Source of the DNA: an uncultured Chryseobacterium sp.
GTDB lineage: Bacteria > Bacteroidota > Bacteroidia > Flavobacteriales > Weeksellaceae
Assembly: GCA_913778085.1 (NCBI GenBank)
Contig: CAJYXJ010000027.1
Location: 1-64,000, forward strand
Direction: 5' to 3'
DNA: 64,000 nucleotides
Positions within the stretch are counted from its first letter, which is position 1. Every line of letters starts with the position of its first letter. The notes below the pieces were generated by a model. That model was not told where the DNA came from, ran no database searches, and saw nothing but the letters and a program-made list of their open reading frames with translations. The position numbers and the translations under genes were made by a program. Below are positions 1 through 8,392 of the stretch, one piece after another.

Positions 1-118
1 ATTTTATCATCAGAAATCATAGCAGAAAATTTAGTTAAATATTTGAACTTCAATACCTTAAATATACTAATTTTTCTGCTTTTTTATAGCATAAATTTTA
101 TTTATTCTTATCCCGAAC

Positions 119-511
119 TCACGTTAAATAAGTACCGTATTTTTCATCAACAAAAACTTCATTCATTTTAGAATCGGGCATTTGTTCAAGTAAGGCGGCA
201 AACTTTTCAGCATCGCTCAAGAGTTTATTCAGCAATGATTCCCACTGCTCCTGCGACTCAATCGGAGGAAGATCAAAACTGTATTGATCCCTGATCTCCA
301 AAGGTCCGCCTTCAAAAACCTGGATCAATCCTGCAATATAATAATCGATGTGAAACGTAAGCATGGCAATGGTATTCAGCGAACCGACTTTTGTTACGGC
401 CTGTTTCCAGGATACATCGGAAAGCTGGTTCTTAAAATTGGTATTGGCAATCCATAAACCCTCCAATAATACTTCACGAAATCTTTTGGTTAATTGTAAT
501 ACGGTACTCAT
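119..511 (-). CDS. DinB-like protein, C-terminally short
   Basis: The 130-residue product resembles the small four-helix DinB/DUF1572-type proteins of Bacteroidota. It starts with an LTKRF..LLEG segment, has a central histidine-containing helix (MLTFHIDYY, about residues 50-58) and ends at a KYGTYL motif. In relatives I know, this last motif is followed by roughly 20 more residues with a conserved HxxYHxGQ helix that supplies metal ligands. Here a stop follows one codon after the motif, and the bases beyond it do not encode the missing helix in any frame. The protein is therefore probably truncated and may be non-functional. It reads away from the neighbouring minus-strand gene with a 210-base gap. 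Confidence 0.6.
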   Translation of the reverse strand: MSTVLQLTKRFREVLLEGLWIANTNFKNQLSDVSWKQAVTKVGSLNTIAMLTFHIDYYIAGLIQVFEGGPLEIRDQYSFDLPPIESQEQWESLLNKLLSDAEKFAALLEQMPDSKMNEVFVDEKYGTYLT

Positions 512-721
512 TTGTTGTAATTTTCTTAAAGATAATTATTTTTAATTTTCTGGATTGCATTTGTTTTTTAAATGGGTCATACAAATTTTCACAGCTGTTT
601 ATAACTTCCGTTTTTTTTTGCGCAAACATCTGTGAAATCTGAGTGATCTGCGGGATAAAAAAAATCCTTCAGAGTTTAGAACCCTAAAGGATGATATTAT
701 TATCGTCAAATAAATACTACA

Positions 722-2407
722 TTAAGCGAAAAGCTCTTTCTTCGCGCTGCGTAAAATCTTCTCAAGAATTTTTAAAGTAATCAGATAGGTTGGCTTCACT
801 CCCGTTAACCCCAAACCACCGGAAGAAAGTGTACTTCCTGTCTCCAGCGGATTATCCGAAGCGTAGTAAGCATACATTACAAAAAGGTCCGGGGTAATGT
901 GGTGCCTTATTTTAGAAGCTACCTGAATGGCTTTCTGGTAATGCGCACCTTCCATTTCGAGCCCGATCGCTTTCCATGAGGTATTCATAAAATAAGAAAG
1001 AATATCCCTGTTCTGAAGCGAGGTTCCAAGTACCGTAATCATCGGTCCTTCAAAAGCCTGCAGTTCATCATCTTTAAAATCTTCCAGCTTCAAAGCGTTT
1101 TCAAAAGGGTAGTTATCTGCGGTTCCTTCAAAAATATGGGCTGTCGGGATCATAATATCACCTTTTCCGCCGGCAAGAATTCCCGCTTTTCCCATAATCG
1201 ATACCGATTTCACTTTCATCATATACACCTCTCCTTTATGCTCGAAAGGACGAAGCAGTTCATCCATCACTTCAAAGGCCTGTTCACCGAAAGCGTAATC
1301 AAACACCATGATCACATCGTCTCCACCATATTTTATATCGCTGAAAGGCGTATTCTTAAGATTGGTCTTACTCAGATCGATGATCTGAACATCGATATTG
1401 CTTCCGCTTTTATCGTTAATATAGATCATCCCCTCGTCCAGAGCATATTTGGAAACCTTGTCCCGAAGCTCTTTCTTATCGGAAATCTCACCATATAATT
1501 TATAATCGACTTCTTTATGGTCTTTCTTTTTTAAAGCATCATTGGCATACAGCATATTTTTCACTGAGTGCATATTGGCGGAAATGATATGCAGCGGGCG
1601 CATGTGGAGATCATTTTCATATAAAACCTCTTTCACTTTATGGGCCCATTTTTCACCGAAATAGTGATGCCCTACCCTTTCCTTAAGGATCGCACTGAAA
1701 TGAATCTCCCGCTCCCGGGTCTGCTTCGCATCATCCAGACTCACTTTTGCCAGGTTGTAGATAATCCTGAACAGACGATCCGGATTATCATCATCACCAA
1801 AAGTATTGTATGCCCTTAATGTCTCATCAAAACTTCTCCCAATTAAAGAGGAAAGATGGATCAATGCTACTTCCTTTTCCTTACGGCTGAATTTCTTTTC
1901 CCCTTTTACCACTTCCTCAATAATCTTAAAGGCACGCGTCGGCTTCCAGTTTTCATCCTGAATGAAAGCCAGGTTACGGATCTTATCCGCTTCTATGAAT
2001 AAAAAGGTAAGGTGGGTAAGAATATCATAGATTTCAGAACGGCCCAGCAGCACTTCAATGTTCATCTGATGCTCGTCGATGCGGTAGCAGTTCCTTCTTC
2101 TCTTTTTGGGAACAATCGGTTCGAAACTCCCTTTATCAAACCCTTCATCTGAAGTAAGATGAATAAAGGCACACTCTTCAATACCTTCCGGAAGCCTGTC
2201 CAGCACATACATCAACCCGTCCAGCTCCAGCTTGCTCGGAATATTCATACTTCCGTAAATTTCGGGATTGATGGTCTTCAACAAACTTCTAATGCTTTCT
2301 CCCGAAACTCCGCCTGGCTTAAAAAAACCTCTATAAAACAAATGCCTCATAGATATGTATAGTCTTTCAATAGCCTCGGTGGTTTCTCTTGCTCTAGAAT
2401 TTGTCAT
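722..2407 (-). CDS. Nucleoside-phosphorylase-like protein (DUF6909-type)
   Basis: This is a 561-residue soluble protein with no signal peptide. The first 300 or so residues are mostly helical and match no enzyme I recognise. The last 230 have the layout of the PNP/UDP phosphorylase superfamily: a VFDYAFGEQA strand-loop near residue 370, a glycine-rich SIMGKAGILAGGKGD loop near 405, a VLGTSLQNRD loop near 460, and a GLEMEGAHY motif near 486 that resembles the EMEG ribose-binding motif of nucleoside phosphorylases. I recall such proteins in Bacteroidota as DUF6909, from memory only. It stands alone, divergent from glutamine synthetase. A role in nucleotide or nucleoside turnover is inferred; the substrate is unknown. 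Confidence 0.6.
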   Translation of the reverse strand: MTNSRARETTEAIERLYISMRHLFYRGFFKPGGVSGESIRSLLKTINPEIYGSMNIPSKLELDGLMYVLDRLPEGIEECAFIHLTSDEGFDKGSFEPIVPKKRRRNCYRIDEHQMNIEVLLGRSEIYDILTHLTFLFIEADKIRNLAFIQDENWKPTRAFKIIEEVVKGEKKFSRKEKEVALIHLSSLIGRSFDETLRAYNTFGDDDNPDRLFRIIYNLAKVSLDDAKQTREREIHFSAILKERVGHHYFGEKWAHKVKEVLYENDLHMRPLHIISANMHSVKNMLYANDALKKKDHKEVDYKLYGEISDKKELRDKVSKYALDEGMIYINDKSGSNIDVQIIDLSKTNLKNTPFSDIKYGGDDVIMVFDYAFGEQAFEVMDELLRPFEHKGEVYMMKVKSVSIMGKAGILAGGKGDIMIPTAHIFEGTADNYPFENALKLEDFKDDELQAFEGPMITVLGTSLQNRDILSYFMNTSWKAIGLEMEGAHYQKAIQVASKIRHHITPDLFVMYAYYASDNPLETGSTLSSGGLGLTGVKPTYLITLKILEKILRSAKKELFA

Positions 2408-2779
2408 ATATTAAAATTTTTATAAAAAGTCTGCTAAGTTACGAAATTTTTTTCAATTATTTTAAACTGTTATAAATCAATAATTTAAAGCAAATGTTTA
2501 TCTTTAAAGAATAAATTCAGCATTCTAAAATTAATGTTTTATCCCTTTATATAAGGAATAAATTTTCTTAATATAAAAAGCAGCTGTAAAATTCATAACT
2601 TTCCGCCGGAGCTCGATTTCATTAGACATCTCGTTTTAATTCTTTTTCTGACCCTAATAAAAACGGGTTCTCAATTTTTAAATTATCTTAAAATTTCACA
2701 ACACCCCTAAAATTTTAAGGGTGAAAATATTTCGGATTCATTTTTTTCGTAAATTTGCCCCGTAAAAATCAAACCTAAT
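2408..2779. other. Divergent intergenic region, DUF6909-like / glnN
   Basis: This A+T-rich stretch of 372 bases separates two divergently transcribed genes. The only element I can support is the glnN promoter near its right end. I see no coding potential, no long hairpin and no recognisable operator. Confidence 0.5.
2750..2757 (+). promoter_or_regulatory. -7 promoter element of glnN (TAAATTTG)
   Basis: The box TAAATTTG, followed by C, matches the Bacteroidota -7 consensus TAnnTTTG and lies 22 bases before the glnN ATG. A clear -33 TTTG is missing; the nearest T-rich candidate (TTTCGG, 2730-2735) is closer than usual. Confidence 0.6.
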
Positions 2780-4975
2780 ATGTCAACTTTAAGATTCAAA
2801 GCGTTAGAAACTTTACCATTCAAGGACTTTAGAAGAGATAATTCCGTTGAAGTTCCTGTAAAATTGTCAGAATTATTCTGCCAGAATGTTTTCTCAGAAG
2901 AAACGATGAGAGAATATTTAACGAAAGAAGCATTCAATTCTATTATGGATGCCGTTAAAAAAGGAACCAAAATCCAGCGACACATTGCAGATCAGGTAGC
3001 GGTAGCGATGAAAGACTGGGCCATGAGCAAAGGGGTAACCCACTATACGCACTGGTTCCAGCCACTTACAGGAAGCACTGCCGAGAAGCACGATTCATTC
3101 TTTACACCCATCGAAGGGGGAAGAGCCATCGAAAGATTCAGCGGAAACCTATTGATCCAGCAGGAGCCGGACGCATCTTCTTTCCCGAACGGAGGGATCA
3201 GAAACACTTTTGAAGCAAGAGGTTATACGGCGTGGGATCCTACTTCCCCGGCGTTTATTATGGGAACGACTTTATGTATCCCTTCGATTTTTATCTCTTA
3301 TACCGGAGAAACTTTAGATTATAAAGCCCCTCTTTTAAGAGCGTTGAACGCGGTAGACGAAGCGGCAACCAATGTAATGCAGTACTTCGACAAAAACGTA
3401 ACCAAAGTAACCCCTACGTTAGGTTGGGAGCAGGAATACTTCCTGGTTGATTCAGCATTATACCAATCCCGTCCGGATCTTGTATTAACGGGTAAAACCT
3501 TATTGGGACATTCTCCGGCAAAAGGGCAGCAGTTAGACGACCACTATTTCGGTTCTATTCCGACACGAGTGATGAACTTCATGAAGGAACTGGAAATAGA
3601 ATGTATGAAACTGGGAATTCCGGTAACCACAAGACACAACGAGGTAGCACCAAACCAGTTCGAGCTGGCACCGATGTTTGAAGAAGTAAACGTTGCAGTA
3701 GACCACAACTCCCTGTTGATGGACGTTATGGCAAGAATCGCCCACAGACACCATTTCCATATCCTTTTCCATGAAAAACCGTTCGCGGGTGTAAACGGAA
3801 GCGGAAAGCACAACAACTGGTCTCTGGCAACTGATACCGGTGAAAACCTTTTAAGTCCGGGAAGAAACCCTAAGAAAAACTTACAGTTCTTAACGTTCTT
3901 CGTAAATACCATCAAAGCGGTTCACGAATATGCGGATCTTTTAAGAGCAAGTATTGCTTCTGCAAGCAACGACCACAGACTAGGAGCTAACGAAGCACCG
4001 CCGGCCATTATTTCCGTATTTATCGGGAGCCAGCTGTTCAGCGTCCTGGAAGAGCTTGAAAAAGTAACCAGCGGAAAACTTTCCCCTGAAGAAAAAACAG
4101 AATTAAAATTAAATGTCGTAGGAAAAATTCCTGAGATCCTGTTGGATAACACCGACAGGAACAGAACTTCTCCGTTTGCATTTACAGGAAATAAATTCGA
4201 GATCAGAGCGGTTGGTTCTTCTGCAAACTGTGCAGAATCCATGACGGTAATGAATACCATTGCAGCAAAACAGTTAAGCGATTTCAAAAAAGAAGTGGAT
4301 GCTTTAATTGAAACAGGCCTTAAAAAAGATGAGGCGATATTCAACATATTGAGAGAATACATCAAGCAGTGCAAGAGCATCATGTTTGAAGGAGACGGAT
4401 ATTCGGACGATTGGGCACAAGAAGCTGAGAAAAGAGGACTGAACAACCTGAAAACGACTCCTGAAGCACTGAAGCAGGAAATGGATGAAAAATTCCTTGC
4501 CCTTTATGAAGAAATGGGAATTTTCACGCACCGTGAAGTTGAAGCGAGAAATGAAATCAAATTAGAAAAATATTCTACGGTAATCGATATTGAAGCAAGA
4601 GTATTAAGTGACATCGCGAGAAACCACATTATTCCTTCCGCTTTAAATTACCAGAACAGACTGATCGAGAACGTGAAAGGTCTTAAAGAAATCTTCGGAG
4701 AAAACGAATTCAAATCCCTGGCTAAAGAACAGATGAGCCTGATTACGAATATCTCTGAAAACGTATCTAAAATCAAATTAGGCGTTGAGGACCTTATCAA
4801 AGCAAGAGAAGCAGCAAAAGCGGTAACGGAAAGCCAGAAGCAGGCGGAAGAGTACTGCAACAGCGTAAAGCCTTTATTCGATGTGATCAGAGAAGCTTCT
4901 GACGATCTTGAAATGATGGTGGATGATGAGCTTTGGCCAATGACAAAATACAGAGAAATGTTATTTACAAAGTAA
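2780..4975 (+). CDS. glnN: Glutamine synthetase type III
   Basis: This enzyme makes glutamine from glutamate and ammonia with ATP and acts in the cytoplasm as the main ammonia-assimilation step. The 731-residue length is typical of type III (GlnN) and much longer than type I. Diagnostic blocks are NEVAPNQFELAP (about residues 287-298), the ATP/glutamate-site segment NGSGKHNNWS (about 337-346), NDHRLGANEAPP (about 397-408) and RNRTSPFAFTGNKFEIR (about 459-475). The C-terminal 200 residues are helical and type-III specific. It is monocistronic, with a promoter 22 bases upstream and a terminator 26 bases downstream. I see no nitrogen-regulator site that I could name. Confidence 0.97.
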   Translation: MSTLRFKALETLPFKDFRRDNSVEVPVKLSELFCQNVFSEETMREYLTKEAFNSIMDAVKKGTKIQRHIADQVAVAMKDWAMSKGVTHYTHWFQPLTGSTAEKHDSFFTPIEGGRAIERFSGNLLIQQEPDASSFPNGGIRNTFEARGYTAWDPTSPAFIMGTTLCIPSIFISYTGETLDYKAPLLRALNAVDEAATNVMQYFDKNVTKVTPTLGWEQEYFLVDSALYQSRPDLVLTGKTLLGHSPAKGQQLDDHYFGSIPTRVMNFMKELEIECMKLGIPVTTRHNEVAPNQFELAPMFEEVNVAVDHNSLLMDVMARIAHRHHFHILFHEKPFAGVNGSGKHNNWSLATDTGENLLSPGRNPKKNLQFLTFFVNTIKAVHEYADLLRASIASASNDHRLGANEAPPAIISVFIGSQLFSVLEELEKVTSGKLSPEEKTELKLNVVGKIPEILLDNTDRNRTSPFAFTGNKFEIRAVGSSANCAESMTVMNTIAAKQLSDFKKEVDALIETGLKKDEAIFNILREYIKQCKSIMFEGDGYSDDWAQEAEKRGLNNLKTTPEALKQEMDEKFLALYEEMGIFTHREVEARNEIKLEKYSTVIDIEARVLSDIARNHIIPSALNYQNRLIENVKGLKEIFGENEFKSLAKEQMSLITNISENVSKIKLGVEDLIKAREAAKAVTESQKQAEEYCNSVKPLFDVIREASDDLEMMVDDELWPMTKYREMLFTK

Positions 4976-5000
4976 CATTTGTAAAGTTCCATATTAGTGA

Positions 5001-5030
5001 AACTCTCCGGTGATGCCGGGGAGTTTTTTT
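5001..5030 (+). terminator. Rho-independent terminator of glnN
   Basis: The arm AACTCTCCGG (5001-5010) pairs with CCGGGGAGTT (with one G-U pair) and is followed by a run of seven or more T. Confidence 0.85.
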
Positions 5031-5260
5031 ATTTAAAACATTAAATTTTTAAGATCGTAATGTAGTATGCTTTGTTATTAATGTTAAGATTGGGCTGAAT
5101 CCCTTACATCAGACGCAAATAGTAGAATTAAATCTCAAAACCATGCTTGTAATCAATTCTTTATTAACAAATGTTATAAGCGCTTTTTTTGAAATAATCT
5201 TTTTGAAACCTGTTATTTTGACCGATTCGGGAATAATTTTGTTAAAGAATCTTAATAAAA

Positions 5261-5305
5261 AAAACCGCATGCCTCCCGAAAACAGGCGGCTGCGGTTTAT
5301 TTTTC
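5261..5305. terminator. Terminator-like hairpin between glnN and the NlpC/P60 gene
   Basis: AAACCGCA (5262-5269) pairs exactly with TGCGGTTT (5291-5298), with further GCC/GGC pairing inside. An A run precedes it and a T-rich run follows, so it could work in either direction. Confidence 0.6.
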
Positions 5306-5390
5306 TTTAACATACTTAAAAAATATGTTAAAATGTGTTAAATAAAGAACCTGACAATTGTCATATCAAGGTGCTTTTATACGGATTCTA

Positions 5391-5398
5391 TATTTTTG
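5391..5398 (+). promoter_or_regulatory. -7 promoter element of the NlpC/P60 gene (TATTTTTG)
   Basis: The TAnnTTTG consensus is matched 51 bases before the ATG. No convincing -33 box is seen at the usual spacing. Confidence 0.5.
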
Positions 5399-5448
5399 TA
5401 TTGCTTTTGAAAATATACTAATCCTTTTAACACGGTAATCAAATATAT

Positions 5449-6162
5449 ATGAAGAAAAGAGTTTTGTTTTATTTAGTTGCTTTCGTTTCTACTGTATCGT
5501 TACAATCATGTGTTACCAACTACGTCGTTTCAAAACCAGCAACTTACGCTAAAGAGTACAAAACAGATGCCAAACTAGCTTCTTTAGAAACCAACAAAAT
5601 GGAGCAGGACAAGCAGAAACTTATCAACTCCTTCCTTGCCGAAAAGGCCGCTGTTTTAGCCAATGCTAAAAATTCTATCAAAAATTCCGAGATTGCAAAA
5701 GCAATCAAACACAATACAACCATCGACAATATCTTAAACGAAGCGCAAACCTACATCGGTACCCCTTACCGTTACGGAGGAATGACGAGAAACGGGATCG
5801 ACTGTTCCGCTTTCGTTCTTTCCGTTTTCGGAGCTGCTGCAGGACTTAGCTTACCAAGAGTAGCTGCTTCCCAATCTGAAGAGGGAGAAAAAATAGATAA
5901 AGAAAACCTTCAGAAAGGAGATCTTATTTTCTTTTCTCACGGAAGAAGAATTTCTCACGTTGGTATTGTAGAAAGTGTAGATGAAAACGGAGAAGTGAAA
6001 TTCATTCACGCTGCGACATCGAAAGGAGTCATGATTTCATCACTGAATGATTCGTACTGGGGACCGAAATACAGGTTCGGAAAAAGGATCATCAACGAGA
6101 ACGGAGAAGCATACAACAATCTTGCAACGACAACTCCCGCTTCCAACGGAACAAATTTTTAG
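5449..6162 (+). CDS. NlpC/P60 (C40) peptidase, lipoprotein
   Basis: This is a 237-residue predicted murein endopeptidase that would cut D-glutamyl-diaminopimelate type bonds in peptidoglycan stem peptides. The N terminus (MKKRVLFYLVAF...) is a lipoprotein signal with lipobox LQSC near residue 21. Residues 25-90 form a charged helical linker, and the NlpC/P60 domain covers about 95-215. The catalytic triad is visible: Cys119 in GIDCSAF, His170 in SHVGIV and His187 in FIHAAT. The domain opens with the usual YIGTPYRYGG. It has its own promoter and terminator, so it is a single-gene unit. Confidence 0.92.
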   Translation: MKKRVLFYLVAFVSTVSLQSCVTNYVVSKPATYAKEYKTDAKLASLETNKMEQDKQKLINSFLAEKAAVLANAKNSIKNSEIAKAIKHNTTIDNILNEAQTYIGTPYRYGGMTRNGIDCSAFVLSVFGAAAGLSLPRVAASQSEEGEKIDKENLQKGDLIFFSHGRRISHVGIVESVDENGEVKFIHAATSKGVMISSLNDSYWGPKYRFGKRIINENGEAYNNLATTTPASNGTNF

Positions 6163-6187
6163 TTTTAAATAATTGATTTAAATAATG

Positions 6188-6220
6188 AAACCATCAGATA
6201 GATCCTGATGGTTTTTTTAT
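6188..6220 (+). terminator. Rho-independent terminator of the NlpC/P60 gene
   Basis: AAACCATCAG (6188-6197) pairs perfectly with CTGATGGTTT (6205-6214), followed by a T run. The opposing gene ends at 6287, so it may serve both strands. Confidence 0.85.
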
Positions 6221-6286
6221 TTTTTAGACGTTTTTGATTCTATTTATTAAGAGCTTTAGGCATCAGACTTCAGCTTTCCAACCCGA

Positions 6287-6871
6287 TTAACTGTTCTTAT
6301 CAATTTCAATATCCAGATGACGAAGCAGCCCCTGGATTTCAGAAAGGGAGAATTTGGCCTTTTTCAGCCTGTTTACGGAAGGATTAAGAGAATAACTGTA
6401 CGAAGTCCTCAGATCCGATTTTTCGAGGTTGGTGCGATCGAAAACGGCACCCGAGAGATCGCAGCCGGTAAAGACAGCGTATGACAAATCAGCTTCTGAA
6501 AAATCGACTTCTGTTAATTTAGAATTTTTAAAACGCGTTTTCTTGAGAGAAGCTTTATAAAACACAGAATTGTTGAGCAGGCAGTCTTCAAAGGCAAAGG
6601 ACAATCCGAATTCATTACACTCATTAAATTGCAACCCGAACATCTTGCATTCCCTGAAAACCACATCACGAAAAGCAGCCGAAGCAAGCTTTACCATACT
6701 CAGGTTGCATCCTGTAAATTCACAATCGTTAAAATCAGATCCGGAAAAATCAGCGTACTCAAAATTACAGTTGCGGAATATACAGTTTTCATATTCGCCT
6801 TTTTCCAGAGGTTTCTGTATAAAGTCCGTGTTTTCGAAATGCTGATCTGAGAAATAGTTGCCTGTCATCAT
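6287..6871 (-). CDS. Pentapeptide-repeat protein, Qnr/McbG-like
   Basis: The 194 residues are built almost entirely of A(D/N)LxF-type five-residue repeats (for example CIFRNCNFEYADF, SKLTEVDFSEADLSYAVF), which form a right-handed quadrilateral beta helix. The C-terminal extension with NRLKKAKF and GLLRHLDIEID resembles the tail of Qnr-type proteins, which mimic DNA and protect gyrase. It is somewhat shorter than the roughly 218 residues of plasmid Qnr. Whether this copy protects gyrase or gives quinolone tolerance cannot be told from sequence. The next codon is also ATG, so the start may be one residue later. It is a single-gene unit. Confidence 0.85.
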   Translation of the reverse strand: MMTGNYFSDQHFENTDFIQKPLEKGEYENCIFRNCNFEYADFSGSDFNDCEFTGCNLSMVKLASAAFRDVVFRECKMFGLQFNECNEFGLSFAFEDCLLNNSVFYKASLKKTRFKNSKLTEVDFSEADLSYAVFTGCDLSGAVFDRTNLEKSDLRTSYSYSLNPSVNRLKKAKFSLSEIQGLLRHLDIEIDKNS

Positions 6872-6914
6872 TATTTAGAGAATAAGTTAACTTGAGCCCG
6901 AAGTATTTAATTGG

Positions 6915-7160
6915 TTGGATGAGGGAAGCTGGAGGTTGATGCTTTTCCCTGTTAATATCGTTATCAACCGCCCTCAGTTATTAAAAATAGTGTTGCCTAT
7001 AAGCTGTTGTTCTGTTTGAAATCTTAAATGACTTGGGATTACTTTTTTGTTAAATTGTAATTCAAATAAATATCATCGAAATTAAGTTAAGATAATTGAA
7101 ACCTTTACATAACAGATTGCCGGATTGTAAACTTCCAGCCTCCATCATCCCGCTTCCAGC
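6915..7160. repeat. Degenerate inverted intergenic repeat
   Basis: A purine-rich string with GGATGAGGGAAGCTGGAGG (about 6917-6935) is partly mirrored by a CTTCCAGCCTCCATCATCCC string (about 7132-7151) on the other strand. Similar short GGAAGCTGGA-type strings are common between genes in flavobacteria. Low significance. Confidence 0.35.
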
Positions 7161-7162
7161 AT

Positions 7163-8392
7163 TTACACCAAACTATTCTTATCCGAATAATTCAATTTAA
7201 AGAAAATAAAAGTCATGATTGAGAAAGCAAGCAGTGAACTTCCACCGTAGCTGAAATATGGCAGCGGAATCCCTACCGTCGGGAAAAGCCCCATCACCAT
7301 CCCTAAATTGATCGTAAAGTGCATCAGCAGGATCGAGGCAAAACAATAGCCGAAAACCCGGTTAAAGCCCGACTTCTGCTGTTCTGCGAGATAATAGATC
7401 CTTCCGATATAGATCATATAGCAGAGAATCAGAACGGCGCTTCCAACGAAGCCCCATTCTTCACCCACGGTACAGAAAATATAATCGGTTTCCTGCTCCG
7501 GAACGAATTTCCCCTGGGTTACGGAACCTTCGCGGTATCCTTTCCCCCAAAGCCCTCCGGAACCGATAGCGGTTTTCGAATACAGGAGGTTATAACCCGA
7601 AGTATCTCTAAATGCCTTTTCCCCTTTGAAAAGAACTTCGATCCTTTCCCTTTGGTGCTTAGGCAGTTTTTCCAAAATATAAGGCGAGCCGAAAGCCAGT
7701 CCGCACAACAGGACAACGGAACCGACGATCCCTGAAATGGAAATAACATTCCAGGACATTTTATAGTAATTCATGGCGATATAACCGCCGATAATCACCA
7801 CAATGGTAATTGCTACCCAAATCGGGTCTACCGCCAGTGAAATCAGGAAAACCCCGGCAAATAAAAACCCTATCCCAAACAGCATCCCGCTTAATCCTTC
7901 ACGGTATAACGCGATAAAAAACGCAATGAAAACAAGCATTGAGCCGACATCGGGAATAGCCAGTACCACTACCGCCGGAACACCGATAATTGCCAGTGTG
8001 GTCAATAACGATTTTCTGTTTTTTAAATTAAATTCCGGGCCTGAAACATAATTGGCCAGCATCAGAGCAGTCCCTATTTTGGCAAACTCCACCGGCTGCA
8101 TCGTAAAACTTCCGAATTTATACCAGTTCTTCTGCCCAAGAATTTCTTTCCCGAAAGGAAAAAGTCCGATTAAAAGCAATACGCCGCCGATATAAATGAT
8201 ACCGGACATATTTTCAAAGAATTTGCTTCGGCCGACGAAGATGATCAATCCTACAAAGAGGGAGATCCCGAAGAAAATCAATTGTTTTTCACCCAGTTTC
8301 TGGTCGACACTGTAAATATTTGCGATGGCAAAAGCGCAAAGCAGAAAATACAGGCCGAGACCTAATTTATCTATTCCTTCTGCCCATTTCAT
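7163..8392 (-). CDS. rodA: Rod-shape SEDS peptidoglycan polymerase RodA
   Basis: This inner-membrane glycosyltransferase polymerises lipid II during cell elongation together with PBP2. The 409 residues form about ten membrane segments of the FtsW/RodA/SpoVE family. The family signature is present in the second half (GYNLLYSKTAIGSGGLWGKG, then FVPEQETDYIF), as is the C-terminal PTVGIPLPYFSYGGSSLL. The start codon overlaps the mrdA stop by four bases (ATGA), so it is translationally coupled as the last gene of the mreBCD-mrdA-rodA operon. Confidence 0.96.
   Translation of the reverse strand: MKWAEGIDKLGLGLYFLLCAFAIANIYSVDQKLGEKQLIFFGISLFVGLIIFVGRSKFFENMSGIIYIGGVLLLIGLFPFGKEILGQKNWYKFGSFTMQPVEFAKIGTALMLANYVSGPEFNLKNRKSLLTTLAIIGVPAVVVLAIPDVGSMLVFIAFFIALYREGLSGMLFGIGFLFAGVFLISLAVDPIWVAITIVVIIGGYIAMNYYKMSWNVISISGIVGSVVLLCGLAFGSPYILEKLPKHQRERIEVLFKGEKAFRDTSGYNLLYSKTAIGSGGLWGKGYREGSVTQGKFVPEQETDYIFCTVGEEWGFVGSAVLILCYMIYIGRIYYLAEQQKSGFNRVFGYCFASILLMHFTINLGMVMGLFPTVGIPLPYFSYGGSSLLAFSIMTFIFFKLNYSDKNSLV

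Larger units (their letters stand above)
5031..5448. other. Intergenic region with an orphan terminator-like hairpin
   Basis: About 420 bases lie between the glnN terminator and the next start codon. There is no coding potential. The stretch 5041-5255 precedes a second terminator-like hairpin (5261-5305) that no annotated gene needs, so a short untranslated RNA is possible. I find no TAnnTTTG box that clearly starts it. Confidence 0.4.

Noticed and set aside
3533-4446. Several long reverse-strand open frames inside glnN
   Set aside because: They lie wholly opposite a clear glutamine synthetase gene, have no family pattern and no promoter; they mirror its codon usage.
6287-6871. Pentapeptide-repeat gene as a quinolone-resistance determinant
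   Set aside because: It is Qnr-like in layout, but the gene is shorter than Qnr, chromosomal and not in a mobile context; resistance cannot be claimed.
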